The notes under the pieces were generated by a model. The model saw only the letters and a program-made list of their open reading frames with translations, was not told the origin of the DNA and searched no databases. A stretch of DNA of 64,000 nucleotides from Gemmobacter caeruleus. GTDB taxonomy: Bacteria; Pseudomonadota; Alphaproteobacteria; Rhodobacterales; Rhodobacteraceae. The position numbers were made by a program, and so were the translations under genes. Positions 10,701-21,620 of this stretch are shown piece by piece (the stretch's first letter is position 1; every line of letters starts with the position of its first letter). Where the stretch lies: the NCBI RefSeq assembly GCF_008271655.1, contig NZ_VKKX01000044.1, positions 47,763-111,762 of the forward strand, in the 5' to 3' direction.

Positions 10701-10852
10701 CCGGGATAGCTGGTGGAGATGCGGATCGTGGTCGGCGCGATGTCGGGATATTGCGAGATGGGCAGCGTGGTCAGGCCCCAGGCGCCGGCCAGCATGGTGA
10801 TCAGCGCCAGCACCCAGGCAAAGACCGGGCGGTGAATGAAAAACTCTGCCAT
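7766..10852 (-). CDS. RND multidrug efflux permease (AcrB/MexB type, HAE1)
   Basis: This 1028-residue inner-membrane pump has the usual length for the hydrophobe/amphiphile efflux family. The N-terminus MAEFFIHRPVFAWVLALI is typical. Transmembrane helix 4 carries the proton-relay acidic pair in LLVDDAIVVVENVERVM, and two large periplasmic loops follow helices 1 and 7. The protein would use proton-motive force to expel drugs or solvents with the adaptor encoded just upstream, whose stop lies 3 bases before this start. No outer-membrane TolC-like channel and no TetR repressor accompany the pair, so the channel must be supplied from elsewhere. Substrates cannot be read from the sequence. Confidence 0.95.
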   Translation of the reverse strand: MAEFFIHRPVFAWVLALITMLAGAWGLTTLPISQYPDIAPTTIRISTSYPGASAETTENSVTTVIEDGLTGLDGLLYMSSSSSATGRASVTLVFDDSVDPDMAQIQVQNKLQLIQSGLPETVQQRGVSVTRSTSSILMVGALVSEDGAYNSLQLGDLMGRIVEGPVLRTPGVGSINSFGSGYAMRIWLDPLKMAQYQVTTADITSAVSEQNTTVTVGSLGAQPVVPGQQLSVALSAQTQLASVEAFERIILRTDPDGSTVFLGDVAKVEIGQESYGAASRFNGKPAAGFGINLATGANAVDTAEAVRATLARVAAALPQGVSIEYPYDTSPFVEDSIERVYHTLAEAVALVFLVILVFLQSWRATIIPTIAVPVVLLGTFGILAAAGLTINTLTMFALVLAIGLLVDDAIVVVENVERVMEEEGLEAHAATSKSMRQITPALVGIALVLSAVFLPMAFMSGSTGVIYRQFSVTIISAMMLSLAVALILTPAMCASLLRPRRHDGGIAPARWFNRGLDRTTRGYAGASGWTARRPLRMAVLLAALSGGAFWLYDHLPSSFLPQEDQGVLMAQVRLSEGSTTAQTEAVLEEVEHWLLQERGAVVESTYGALGFSFGGGGQNTAMLFIKLKPFADRPDTSAAAFAQEASRRFSGHRAGRIVFNQPPAIQGLGNSSGFSFYLLDQAGNGPAALQQAAVDLVAAAEGAGKTGSFRGHETTFRPALRLDIDQQKARAMGLTLSEVNGMLSVIFSGREVNDFPLGTELKPVIVQGAAEYRMQPADIDGWFARNKSGEMVPFAAFITQSWDEASPSLDRYAGSRAQEISGAPLEGVTTGAAMDEMEAQVSALPGGYGLAWTGISYQERLSGNQAPMLFALSALVVFLCLAALYESWTVPFAVMLSVPVGVLGAMVAALAFGQSNDVYFKVGLLTTIGLAARNAILIVEFAQSLVAQGATLIDAAVQAARQRLRPILMTSFAFLLGVLPLATATGAGAAAQRAIGIGVSGGMLASVALGIFMVPAFFVGVRRLFGRG

Positions 10853-10855
10853 GGG

Positions 10856-12019
10856 TCAGTTCCCGGCCGGGGCGGTGTCGCGCACCACGCCGGTCTCGTC
10901 GATGGTGACGGGCACCGTCTCCACCTGGGCGCCGTCGCGCAGGTTGGTCAGCCCGTCCACGATCAGCAGCGCGCCCGGCTCCAGACCTTCGGTGATGAGC
11001 CAGTCATTGCCGTCGCTGCCGGCCGCGCTGACCTGCACCCTGGCGGCCTTGCCGTCGCGGGCCAGAAACAGCGACAGCACCCCGTTCTGCCCGATGGTGG
11101 CCGCGCGTTGCGGCACGCGGATCGCCTGCATCCGGCCCAGCACCACCTCGCCGCGCAGGAACATGCCGGGCAGGATCAGCCGGTCGGGATTGTCAAAACG
11201 AAAGCGCACATCCTGCGTGCCGGTGGTGGTGGAGACGCTGATCGAGGGCGCCACCAATTGCCCGGTGCCGGCATGGACCTGACCGTTTTCCAGCGTCAGC
11301 CGCACCTCCAGCTTTTCTTCGGGCGTCAGCGCCCCCCGCGCGATCTGGTCGCGGATCGACAGGATGCGCGCGGCGGGTTCGTAAAGATCGACATAGATCG
11401 GATCCAGCGTCGTCACCGTTGCCAGCGCGTCGCCCTGGCCATTGGTCACCAGATCGCCCACCGAAACGGCGGGAAAGCCCGCAATGCCGCGGATCGGGCT
11501 GGTGATTTCGGTCCAGCCAAGCTGCTGTTCGGCCACGCGCAGCGCGGCCTCGGCGCTTTGCACGGCGGCGCGGGCGCGGGCGGCCTCGGCCTCGGCGCTT
11601 TCGACCGTGACCCGGGTGGAGCCCGACCCCTCCAGCGCGCGGGCGCGCTGCGCCGCCGCCTCGGCCAGGTTGCGCGCGGCCTCGGCCTGGGCGACGGTGG
11701 CGCGGGCGCTTTCGACCTCGGCCTCGTAGCTCGCCTTGTCGAGCCGGAACATCGGCGCGCCGCTCTCGATCGGCTGGCCGGGAGTATAGAGGATATCGGT
11801 CACCATGCCGGTGACGCGGGGGCGGATATTGGCCTCCTGAAAGGCGACGGCGCGCCCCGGCAGGGTGGACCGGCGTGGCACCGCCAGACGCGCCAGTTCC
11901 ATCACGCCAACCTTGGTCGGCCCCCGCGCCGCGCCCCCGGGCGGGCCGGATTGCGCCCAGGCCATCGGCGCGGCCACAAGGCAAAGGGCAAGAACAAGCA
12001 GGCGGGGGGCAAAGGTCAT
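10856..12019 (-). CDS. RND efflux periplasmic adaptor (HlyD/MFP family)
   Basis: The start at 12019 follows AGGAAGACCCC and gives a 387-residue protein with a signal peptide (MTFAPRLLVLALCLVAAPMAWAQ). The order is that of MexA/AcrA: a lipoyl half-motif (ANIRPRVTGMVTDILYTPGQ), an alanine-rich coiled-coil hairpin (ESARATVAQAEAARNLAEAAAQRARAL region), the second lipoyl half (ITSPIRGIAGFPAVSVGDLV), then beta-barrel and membrane-proximal domains. No lipobox cysteine is seen after the signal. It would link the permease encoded immediately downstream to an outer-membrane channel. Confidence 0.93.
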   Translation of the reverse strand: MTFAPRLLVLALCLVAAPMAWAQSGPPGGAARGPTKVGVMELARLAVPRRSTLPGRAVAFQEANIRPRVTGMVTDILYTPGQPIESGAPMFRLDKASYEAEVESARATVAQAEAARNLAEAAAQRARALEGSGSTRVTVESAEAEAARARAAVQSAEAALRVAEQQLGWTEITSPIRGIAGFPAVSVGDLVTNGQGDALATVTTLDPIYVDLYEPAARILSIRDQIARGALTPEEKLEVRLTLENGQVHAGTGQLVAPSISVSTTTGTQDVRFRFDNPDRLILPGMFLRGEVVLGRMQAIRVPQRAATIGQNGVLSLFLARDGKAARVQVSAAGSDGNDWLITEGLEPGALLIVDGLTNLRDGAQVETVPVTIDETGVVRDTAPAGN

Positions 12020-12135
12020 GGGGTCTTCCTGTTCCGGCGAAAATCCGTCCCTTGCGCGCAGGCTAGACCGGCGGGCGGGGGCGGACAACCGCAGTTGCGC
12101 CGGGATGATACGCCGTGCGCCCGCGCTTCCGTCGC

Positions 12136-12975
12136 TCAGAACCCCAGAAGGCTGCGAATATCTTGCGGCGTCGCCCCCTCGGCGCGGTATTTCGCCAGTG
12201 CGCGCGCATCGTCACGCTTGGCCAGCCGCTTGCCCTGATCGTCGCGGATCAGGCGGTGATGGTGATAGGCCGGGGTCGGCAGGCCCAGCAGGCGTTGCAG
12301 CAGGACATGGATCGCCGTCGCCGCGAACAGATCTTCGCCGCGCGTCACCTCGGTCACGCCCTGCGCGGCATCGTCAATGACGACCGAAAGGTGATAAGAG
12401 GTGCCGAAATCGCGCCGTGACAGCACGATATCGCCAACGGTTTCAATCATTTCCGCCGCTCTCCTCAGGTGGGTTCCGCCGTGGCGCGGCCCGGTCTCGT
12501 CAAAGCGGAGCGGGCCGGTGCGCGCCATGGCCGCGCGCATGTCCAACCGGATCGCGGCCTGTGCGGGATCATGGCCCCGGCCGCGACAGGTGCCGGGATA
12601 GACCGGCCCATCCGGCCCGATCGCCGGATCACCCTCTTGTGGCGCCGACAGGGCAGCCCGTATATCGCCCCGGGTGCAGACACAGGCATAGGCGAGGCCA
12701 GATTCTAACAATTTATCAGTGGCTTGTGCGTAGATGTTCAGGCGATCAGACTGACGCAATACCGGCTCTGGCCAGCGCAGGCCCAGCCAATGCAGGTCGT
12801 CGCGGATCGCCTGCTCATATTCCGCCCGACAGCGCGCGCGGTCGATATCCTCGATCCGCAAGAGAAAACGGCCATCGCCGGCGCGTTGCTGCGCCACCAG
12901 CGCGGCATAGGCATGGCCCAGATGCAGGGGCCCGGTCGGCGATGGGGCAAAGCGGGTTACTGCGCCGCCAGCCAT
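12136..12975 (-). CDS. gluQ: glutamyl-Q tRNA(Asp) synthetase
   Basis: This is a 279-residue truncated paralogue of glutamyl-tRNA synthetase that lacks the anticodon-binding domain. In the known family it activates glutamate and attaches it to the queuosine in the wobble position of tRNA-Asp. Visible marks are [16 protein letters not shown] (HIGH motif, about residues 8-23), the zinc site C98-x-C100, Y126 and C130, and GKRLAKR in place of KMSKS near the C-terminus. The start overlaps the end of trmFO by 19 bases, so the two tRNA-modification genes are probably coupled. Confidence 0.93.
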   Translation of the reverse strand: MAGGAVTRFAPSPTGPLHLGHAYAALVAQQRAGDGRFLLRIEDIDRARCRAEYEQAIRDDLHWLGLRWPEPVLRQSDRLNIYAQATDKLLESGLAYACVCTRGDIRAALSAPQEGDPAIGPDGPVYPGTCRGRGHDPAQAAIRLDMRAAMARTGPLRFDETGPRHGGTHLRRAAEMIETVGDIVLSRRDFGTSYHLSVVIDDAAQGVTEVTRGEDLFAATAIHVLLQRLLGLPTPAYHHHRLIRDDQGKRLAKRDDARALAKYRAEGATPQDIRSLLGF

Positions 12976-14294
12976 TGCGTGAACGCATCCTTGGCGCGGT
13001 CGGTATAGGCCTTGTAGCGATCCTTGCGGCCACGACGGCCGCCCTTGGCGTCGATCGGCGGGAACAGCCCGAAATTGACATTCATCGGCTGAAAGGTCTT
13101 GGCCTCGGCCCCGCCGGTGATATGGGTCACCAGCGCGCCCATGGCGGTTTCGGGCGGCGGCGGCGGCAGGGTTTCGCCCTTGATTTCCGCCGCGGCCATG
13201 CGACCCGCGAGCAGGCCCATGGCCGCACTTTCGACATAGCCTTCAACCCCGGTGACCTGCCCGGCAAAGCGGATATTGGGCCGCGATTTCAGCCGCATCT
13301 GCGCGTCCAGCAGGCTGGGCGAATGGATGAAGGTGTTACGGTGAATGCCGCCCAAACGGGCGAAACTGGCGTTCTCCAGCCCCGGAATCATTTTGAAAAC
13401 AGCGGTTTGCGCGCCGTATTTCATCTTGGTCTGGAAGCCCACGATATTATAGAGCGTGCCGAGCTTGTTGTCGCGGCGCAGCTGCACCACGGCATAGGCC
13501 TTTTCCTCGGGCTTGTGCGCATTGGTCAGGCCCACCGGCTTCATCGGGCCGTGGCGGAGCGTTTCGCGCCCGCGTTCGGCCATCACCTCGATCGGCAGGC
13601 AGCCGTCGAAATAACCGGCGGTTTCGCCGGCATGGAACTCGGTCTTGTCGGCGGCCAGCAGCGCGTCGATGAAGGCCTCGTATTGCGGCTTGGTCATCGG
13701 GCAGTTGATATAGGCCGTGCGTTCAGCCTCGGTTTCGCCCTTGTCATAGCGGCTTTGCAGCCAGGCCACGGACATGTCGATGCTTTCGGCATAGACGATC
13801 GGCGCGATGGCGTCGAAAAAGGCGAGACTGTCGGCCCCGGTCTCGGCCCGGATGCTTTCGGCCAGGGCGCCGCTGGTCAGCGGGCCGGTCGCGATGATCC
13901 ACTGACCGTCGCGCGGCAATTCGGTGATCTCGCCCGCGGTTACGGTGATCAGCGGATGCTCCTTGATCCGGGCGGTCACGGCCTCGGCAAAGGGATCGCG
14001 GTCCACTGCCAGCGCGCCGCCGGCCGGCAGACGATGCGCCCGTGCCATTTCCATGATCAGCCCGTTGGCCGCCCCCATTTCCCAATGCAGCAGACCGACC
14101 GCATTGCGTTCGTCATCGTCCGAACGGAAGGAGTTGGAGCAGACCATCTCTGCCAGGCTGCCGGTCCGGTGGGCAAAGGTGCCGATGGCGGGCCGCATTT
14201 CGTGCAGAACGACCGGAACCCCGGCCTGAGCCGCCTGCCAGGCCGCCTCGGACCCGGCCATCCCGCCGCCTATGATGTGAAGTGTCTCGCGCAT
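12957..14294 (-). CDS. trmFO: folate-dependent tRNA (uracil-54-C5) methyltransferase TrmFO
   Basis: The 445-residue length and the N-terminal FAD motif ([20 protein letters not shown]) identify TrmFO, the flavoenzyme that makes ribothymidine 54 in tRNA with methylene-tetrahydrofolate as carbon donor. Conserved stretches include [25 protein letters not shown] and [14 protein letters not shown]. The gene overlaps gluQ downstream and follows a small gene upstream by 27 bases, which suggests a three-gene operon on the minus strand. Confidence 0.95.
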   Translation of the reverse strand: MRETLHIIGGGMAGSEAAWQAAQAGVPVVLHEMRPAIGTFAHRTGSLAEMVCSNSFRSDDDERNAVGLLHWEMGAANGLIMEMARAHRLPAGGALAVDRDPFAEAVTARIKEHPLITVTAGEITELPRDGQWIIATGPLTSGALAESIRAETGADSLAFFDAIAPIVYAESIDMSVAWLQSRYDKGETEAERTAYINCPMTKPQYEAFIDALLAADKTEFHAGETAGYFDGCLPIEVMAERGRETLRHGPMKPVGLTNAHKPEEKAYAVVQLRRDNKLGTLYNIVGFQTKMKYGAQTAVFKMIPGLENASFARLGGIHRNTFIHSPSLLDAQMRLKSRPNIRFAGQVTGVEGYVESAAMGLLAGRMAAAEIKGETLPPPPPETAMGALVTHITGGAEAKTFQPMNVNFGLFPPIDAKGGRRGRKDRYKAYTDRAKDAFTQWLAAQ

Positions 14295-14321
14295 GGGCCG
14301 TGGGATAGACCCATGCGCGGT

Positions 14322-14672
14322 TCAGATCAAGGCAATGCGTTCCCGCTGCGCCGGATCGGGATAGGGACGGTATAGCCCCACCTCTACCTGGGCGATCATC
14401 TGGTGCATCTGGTCATAGAGCCGGCTGGCGCGGTCATCCCCGGCGCCCAATGTGGTAAAGGCGGCGTCGAGGCTGGCGAGATCGGCAAGGTCGATCTCCA
14501 GCAGGAAATCGGGATGGGCGCCGGCGGCCAGCCCGAACTTGCGCCGCATCAGGCGCCAGCCCTGCACCAGACCCAGGCCTTGCATATGCGCCATCCAGGC
14601 CTGCACCGCACTGGCAAAGGCCAGGGCGCGGGCTTCGGATTTCAGTTCGATCAGGCAGTGATAGAGGTTCAT
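14322..14672 (-). CDS. conserved small protein, DUF6614-like (116 aa)
   Basis: The start at 14672 (MNLYHCLIEL) follows AAGGGAGAG; an in-frame start 22 codons upstream lacks a binding site. The protein has ferredoxin-like alternation with QGLGLVQGWRLMRRKFGL and ends in LYRPYPDP. From memory this matches the family called DUF6614, whose function is unknown. It lies between the gyrA terminator and trmFO and is probably the first gene of the trmFO-gluQ operon. Confidence 0.7.
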   Translation of the reverse strand: MNLYHCLIELKSEARALAFASAVQAWMAHMQGLGLVQGWRLMRRKFGLAAGAHPDFLLEIDLADLASLDAAFTTLGAGDDRASRLYDQMHQMIAQVEVGLYRPYPDPAQRERIALI

Positions 14673-14722
14673 CGCGGCTCTCCCTTTCGGGTAGCAGAGC
14701 GCGATTCGCCTTGCCAAAAGAT

Positions 14723-14755
14723 AAAGGCCGGGGCGCAACCCCGGCCTTTTTCAGC
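14723..14755 (-). terminator. terminator of gyrA
   Basis: AAAGGCCGGGG and CCCCGGCCTTT form an 11-bp stem with a short loop, 19 bases after the gyrA stop. The T tract is stronger on the plus strand (TTTTT) than on the minus strand (TTTAT). The hairpin can nevertheless stop gyrA transcription before the DUF6614-like gene. Confidence 0.65.
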
Positions 14756-14768
14756 ATTTCCTAGGCAA

Positions 14769-17492
<2,724 letters not shown>

Positions 17493-17684
17493 CCCGGCCC
17501 GCCTTTTCTGCTGCGAGGGCGCGCGCCCTCAAGATTTAGTTGGGCGCAGTATAGACCATCGCGGATATGGGGTGCAACCGCGCATCTGCCCGCAGGCGCG
17601 CCACGCGGGCAGCAATCTGTTTTCATTGAAAAAACACGATTCTGGCGCATGCTGGACTGGCTGACGTAACGCAAGAGGTCTGGT

Positions 17685-17966
17685 ATGGATCATCAGGAGA
17701 CGGAGCTGATGCTGCGCGGCTATGGGCTGACGACGGCAGAGCTTTATTACCGGATGCCGGATTTCCGGCATGTGCTGAACAGCTTCATCTGGCAGGATTA
17801 CGATCTGGCGCCCGATTACCCGCGGCTGTTCCGCTTCATCGAGTTCTGGCAGGAAAAGATCGACGGCCCGCTGCATTCGGTGCGCTTCACCCATCGCAAG
17901 CTGATCGGGCCGGGGGAATGGCGCAATGTGGTGGCGGAACTGCCGCTGCCGCCGACGCGCCACTAG
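17685..17966 (+). CDS. usg: Usg family protein
   Basis: The 93-residue protein is a full-length member of the Usg family, a short alphaproteobacterial family first named for its position near trp genes and of unknown biochemical role. Typical stretches are LMLRGYGLTTAELYYRMPD, QDYDLAPDYPRLFRFIEFWQ and GPLHSVRFTHRKLI. AGGTCTGGT lies in front of the ATG. Its stop codon interlocks with that of the convergent amidotransferase gene in a CTAG. Confidence 0.88.
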   Translation: MDHQETELMLRGYGLTTAELYYRMPDFRHVLNSFIWQDYDLAPDYPRLFRFIEFWQEKIDGPLHSVRFTHRKLIGPGEWRNVVAELPLPPTRH

Positions 17967-18658
17967 ATCCGCGCGACAAAGGCCCGGGCCAGTGTCAGGC
18001 CGATCGCATCGGCCTCCGCCCCCTCGCGCGCTGCCCGCAGCGGGTGTTCCGCCTGCCAGCCGGGGCGCATCGCCTCGGTCAGATCGGGGAAGGTGCGGCT
18101 CCAGTCCGCCACCACGGCGCGGTTCGCCTCGAAATGGAACTGCGTGCCATAGGTCGCGCGGCCCAGCCGAAAGGCCTGATGCGCCACGCCGGGCGCCGTG
18201 GCCAGATGCACCGCGCCTTCGGGCAGGTCGAATGTGTCGGAATGCCACTGGAAGACCGGAAATTCCGCCGGCAATGCGGCAAAGACCGGATCCGCCGCCG
18301 CCGCAACGGTGGGCCGCACGCCACACCAGCCGAATTCCGGGTGCTGGCCGATATGGTTCGCCGCGCCAAAGCCGCGGGCAAGGATCTGGCTGCCCAGGCA
18401 GATGCCCAGCACCGCGCGATCTGCCTCGGAAAACGCCCGCATTCGCGTGGCCAGTTCCGCCAGATAGGGGTGGCGCGCATCGTCAAGCGCGTTCTGCTCG
18501 CCGCCAAACACCACCAGCGCGTCATGATCGGCCAGATCGGGCAGGCCGCCATCGGCAAAAGGGCGGAACTGGGTGATCCGCGCGCCGGCCTCGTGCAGCG
18601 CGACGCCGACCTGCCCGTGATGGGTGATGGCGGTGTTTTCCACGATGGCAACGCGCAT
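17963..18658 (-). CDS. class I glutamine amidotransferase (GMP synthase-like), 231 aa
   Basis: The start at 18658 follows GAGAGAGGTTTC and gives a stand-alone GATase of normal length. The catalytic triad is visible: Cys87 in GICLGSQ, His175 and Glu177 in GTQFHFEA. It would hydrolyse glutamine or a gamma-glutamyl compound and pass ammonia to an unknown partner. It faces usg and is divergent from guaB. A link with GMP synthesis is suggested by similarity and the guaB neighbour but is not proved, because guaA itself is a larger fusion protein. Confidence 0.88.
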   Translation of the reverse strand: MRVAIVENTAITHHGQVGVALHEAGARITQFRPFADGGLPDLADHDALVVFGGEQNALDDARHPYLAELATRMRAFSEADRAVLGICLGSQILARGFGAANHIGQHPEFGWCGVRPTVAAAADPVFAALPAEFPVFQWHSDTFDLPEGAVHLATAPGVAHQAFRLGRATYGTQFHFEANRAVVADWSRTFPDLTEAMRPGWQAEHPLRAAREGAEADAIGLTLARAFVARI

Positions 18659-18760
18659 GAAACCTCTCTCGCTCCGGCGTCTGCATCCTGCATGGGCCAG
18701 GCCGCGCCGCAAGCCCGGGCGTGACCCGACCTTGCCGCCTTTCTTCTTTTTCCAACTATC

Positions 18761-18807
18761 CGCAGGCGGGAAGCCTGCGCCGCAAGAGGGGGGGCAGACC
18801 GCCCCCC
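18761..18807. repeat. two hairpins in the 249-bp gap before guaB
   Basis: CGCAGGC/GCCTGCG with a 5-base loop (18761-18779) and GGGGGGC/GCCCCCC with a 5-base loop (18789-18807) lie back to back between the divergent amidotransferase and guaB genes. No known riboswitch fold was recognised. They could be leader structures of guaB or remnants of an intergenic repeat. Confidence 0.5.
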
Positions 18808-18889
18808 GGCGCCTGTCGAGGCGGCGATTCCGCTTGCACTCCGCGCCGCCCCGTGAAAAGGGGAACCGCCAAACGATCCCATCCCATGA

Positions 18890-20356
<1,467 letters not shown>

Positions 20357-20377
20357 GGCCCGCGCAGGAGGCTCCGC

Positions 20378-21532
20378 ATGACCCCCGCCGCGCGACTTTC
20401 GGCCGCGATGACGATCCTTGACCGGGTTCTGGCCGGTATCCCGGCGGAACAGGCGCTGGTGAACTGGGCGCGCGCCAGCCGCTTTGCCGGTTCGGGTGAT
20501 CGGCACGCGATCCGCGATCTGGTCTTTGACGCGCTGCGCTGCCGGCGCAGTTTCGCGGCACTCGGCGGGGCCGAGACGGGCAGGGGTCTGGTGCTGGGCG
20601 GCTTGCGGGCCGCCGGGATCGACCCCGCGCCGCTGTTCACGGGCGAAGGGCACGCCCCCGCGCCCCTGACCCCGGCCGATGACGGCGCGCCGCCCCAGGG
20701 GTTTGCCGCGCAGGATCTGCCCGATTGGCTCGGGCCCCGGTTGGCCGATGATCTAGGCGCCGATTTCGCCGCCGTGGCCGAGGTCTTGCGCCATCGCGCG
20801 CCGGTCTTTCTGCGGGTCAATCTGGCGCGCGGAACCTTGGCCGATGCCCAGGGCGCGCTGGCGGCCGAGGGCATCGCGACTGAGCCGCATCCGCTTTCGC
20901 CGACGGCCTTGCAGGTGACCGAGGGCGCGCGCAAGATCGCGGCCTCGGGCGTCTATGCCGATGGCCGGGTGGAGTTGCAGGATGCCGCCTCGCAGGCGGT
21001 GGTCGATCTTCTGCCGCTCAACGAGGGCGCGCGCGTGCTGGATTACTGCGCCGGCGGCGGGGGCAAGGTGCTGGCCATGGCGGCGCGGGCGCGGATCCGG
21101 GCCGAGGCGCATGACGCCAACCCCGCGCGGATGCGCGACCTGCCTGCCCGCGCCGCCCGTGCCGGGGTCAAGGTGACGCTGAGCGCCGCGCCGAAGGGGC
21201 CTTATGATATGGTGCTGACCGATGTGCCATGTTCGGGGTCTGGCAGTTGGCGCCGGGCGCCCGAGGGCAAGTGGCTGCTGACGCCCGAGCGTCTGGCGGG
21301 TCTTTGCGCGACCCAGGCCGGGATCCTCGATCAGGTCGTGCCGCTGGTGGCGCCGGGCGGGCATCTGGCTTATGCGACCTGTTCGCTGCTGGAGGCCGAG
21401 AATGGCGCGCAGGTCGCGGCCTTTCTCGACCGCCATCCCGGCTGGCAGCTGCGGCAGGCGCGGCGCTTCACCCCGCTGGAAGGGGGCGACGGTTTCTATG
21501 TCGCGGTTCTGCGCAATTCGCCTAAAGGTTGA
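20378..21532 (+). CDS. RsmB/NOL1/NOP2/Sun family RNA (cytosine-5) methyltransferase
   Basis: The 384-residue protein has an N-terminal NusB-like helical part (about 1-110) and a Rossmann SAM domain with LDYCAGGGGK (about 222-230). Both cysteines of the m5C mechanism are present: Cys285 in TDVPCSGSGSWRR and Cys335 in YATCSLLEAEN. RsmB modifies C967 of 16S rRNA. This protein is a little shorter than E. coli RsmB, and family assignment is firmer than the exact target base. GCAGGAGGC precedes the ATG, and guaB lies just upstream. Confidence 0.88.
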   Translation: MTPAARLSAAMTILDRVLAGIPAEQALVNWARASRFAGSGDRHAIRDLVFDALRCRRSFAALGGAETGRGLVLGGLRAAGIDPAPLFTGEGHAPAPLTPADDGAPPQGFAAQDLPDWLGPRLADDLGADFAAVAEVLRHRAPVFLRVNLARGTLADAQGALAAEGIATEPHPLSPTALQVTEGARKIAASGVYADGRVELQDAASQAVVDLLPLNEGARVLDYCAGGGGKVLAMAARARIRAEAHDANPARMRDLPARAARAGVKVTLSAAPKGPYDMVLTDVPCSGSGSWRRAPEGKWLLTPERLAGLCATQAGILDQVVPLVAPGGHLAYATCSLLEAENGAQVAAFLDRHPGWQLRQARRFTPLEGGDGFYVAVLRNSPKG

Positions 21533-21562
21533 AATCTCCGCGACCTTCGGCGCATGATGCGG

Positions 21563-21577
21563 TTAAGGGCGAGTTAA
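21563..21577. promoter_or_regulatory. CtrA-type box upstream of cckA (TTAA-N7-TTAA)
   Basis: TTAAGGGCGAGTTAA, followed by C, matches the full CtrA consensus TTAA-N7-TTAAC and ends 43 bases before the cckA ATG. CckA is the kinase that starts the phosphorelay to CtrA, so this suggests feedback on cckA expression. Binding has not been shown. Confidence 0.65.
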
Positions 21578-21620
21578 CCTTTTGCGTGCCGAATGAACCC
21601 TGTGATTCTCGGAGGCGGAA

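Noticed and set aside
8783-12238. 1151-codon open frame on the plus strand opposite the RND pump
   Set aside because: Antisense shadow of two clearly recognised efflux genes; the translation is low-complexity His/Gln/Arg-rich.
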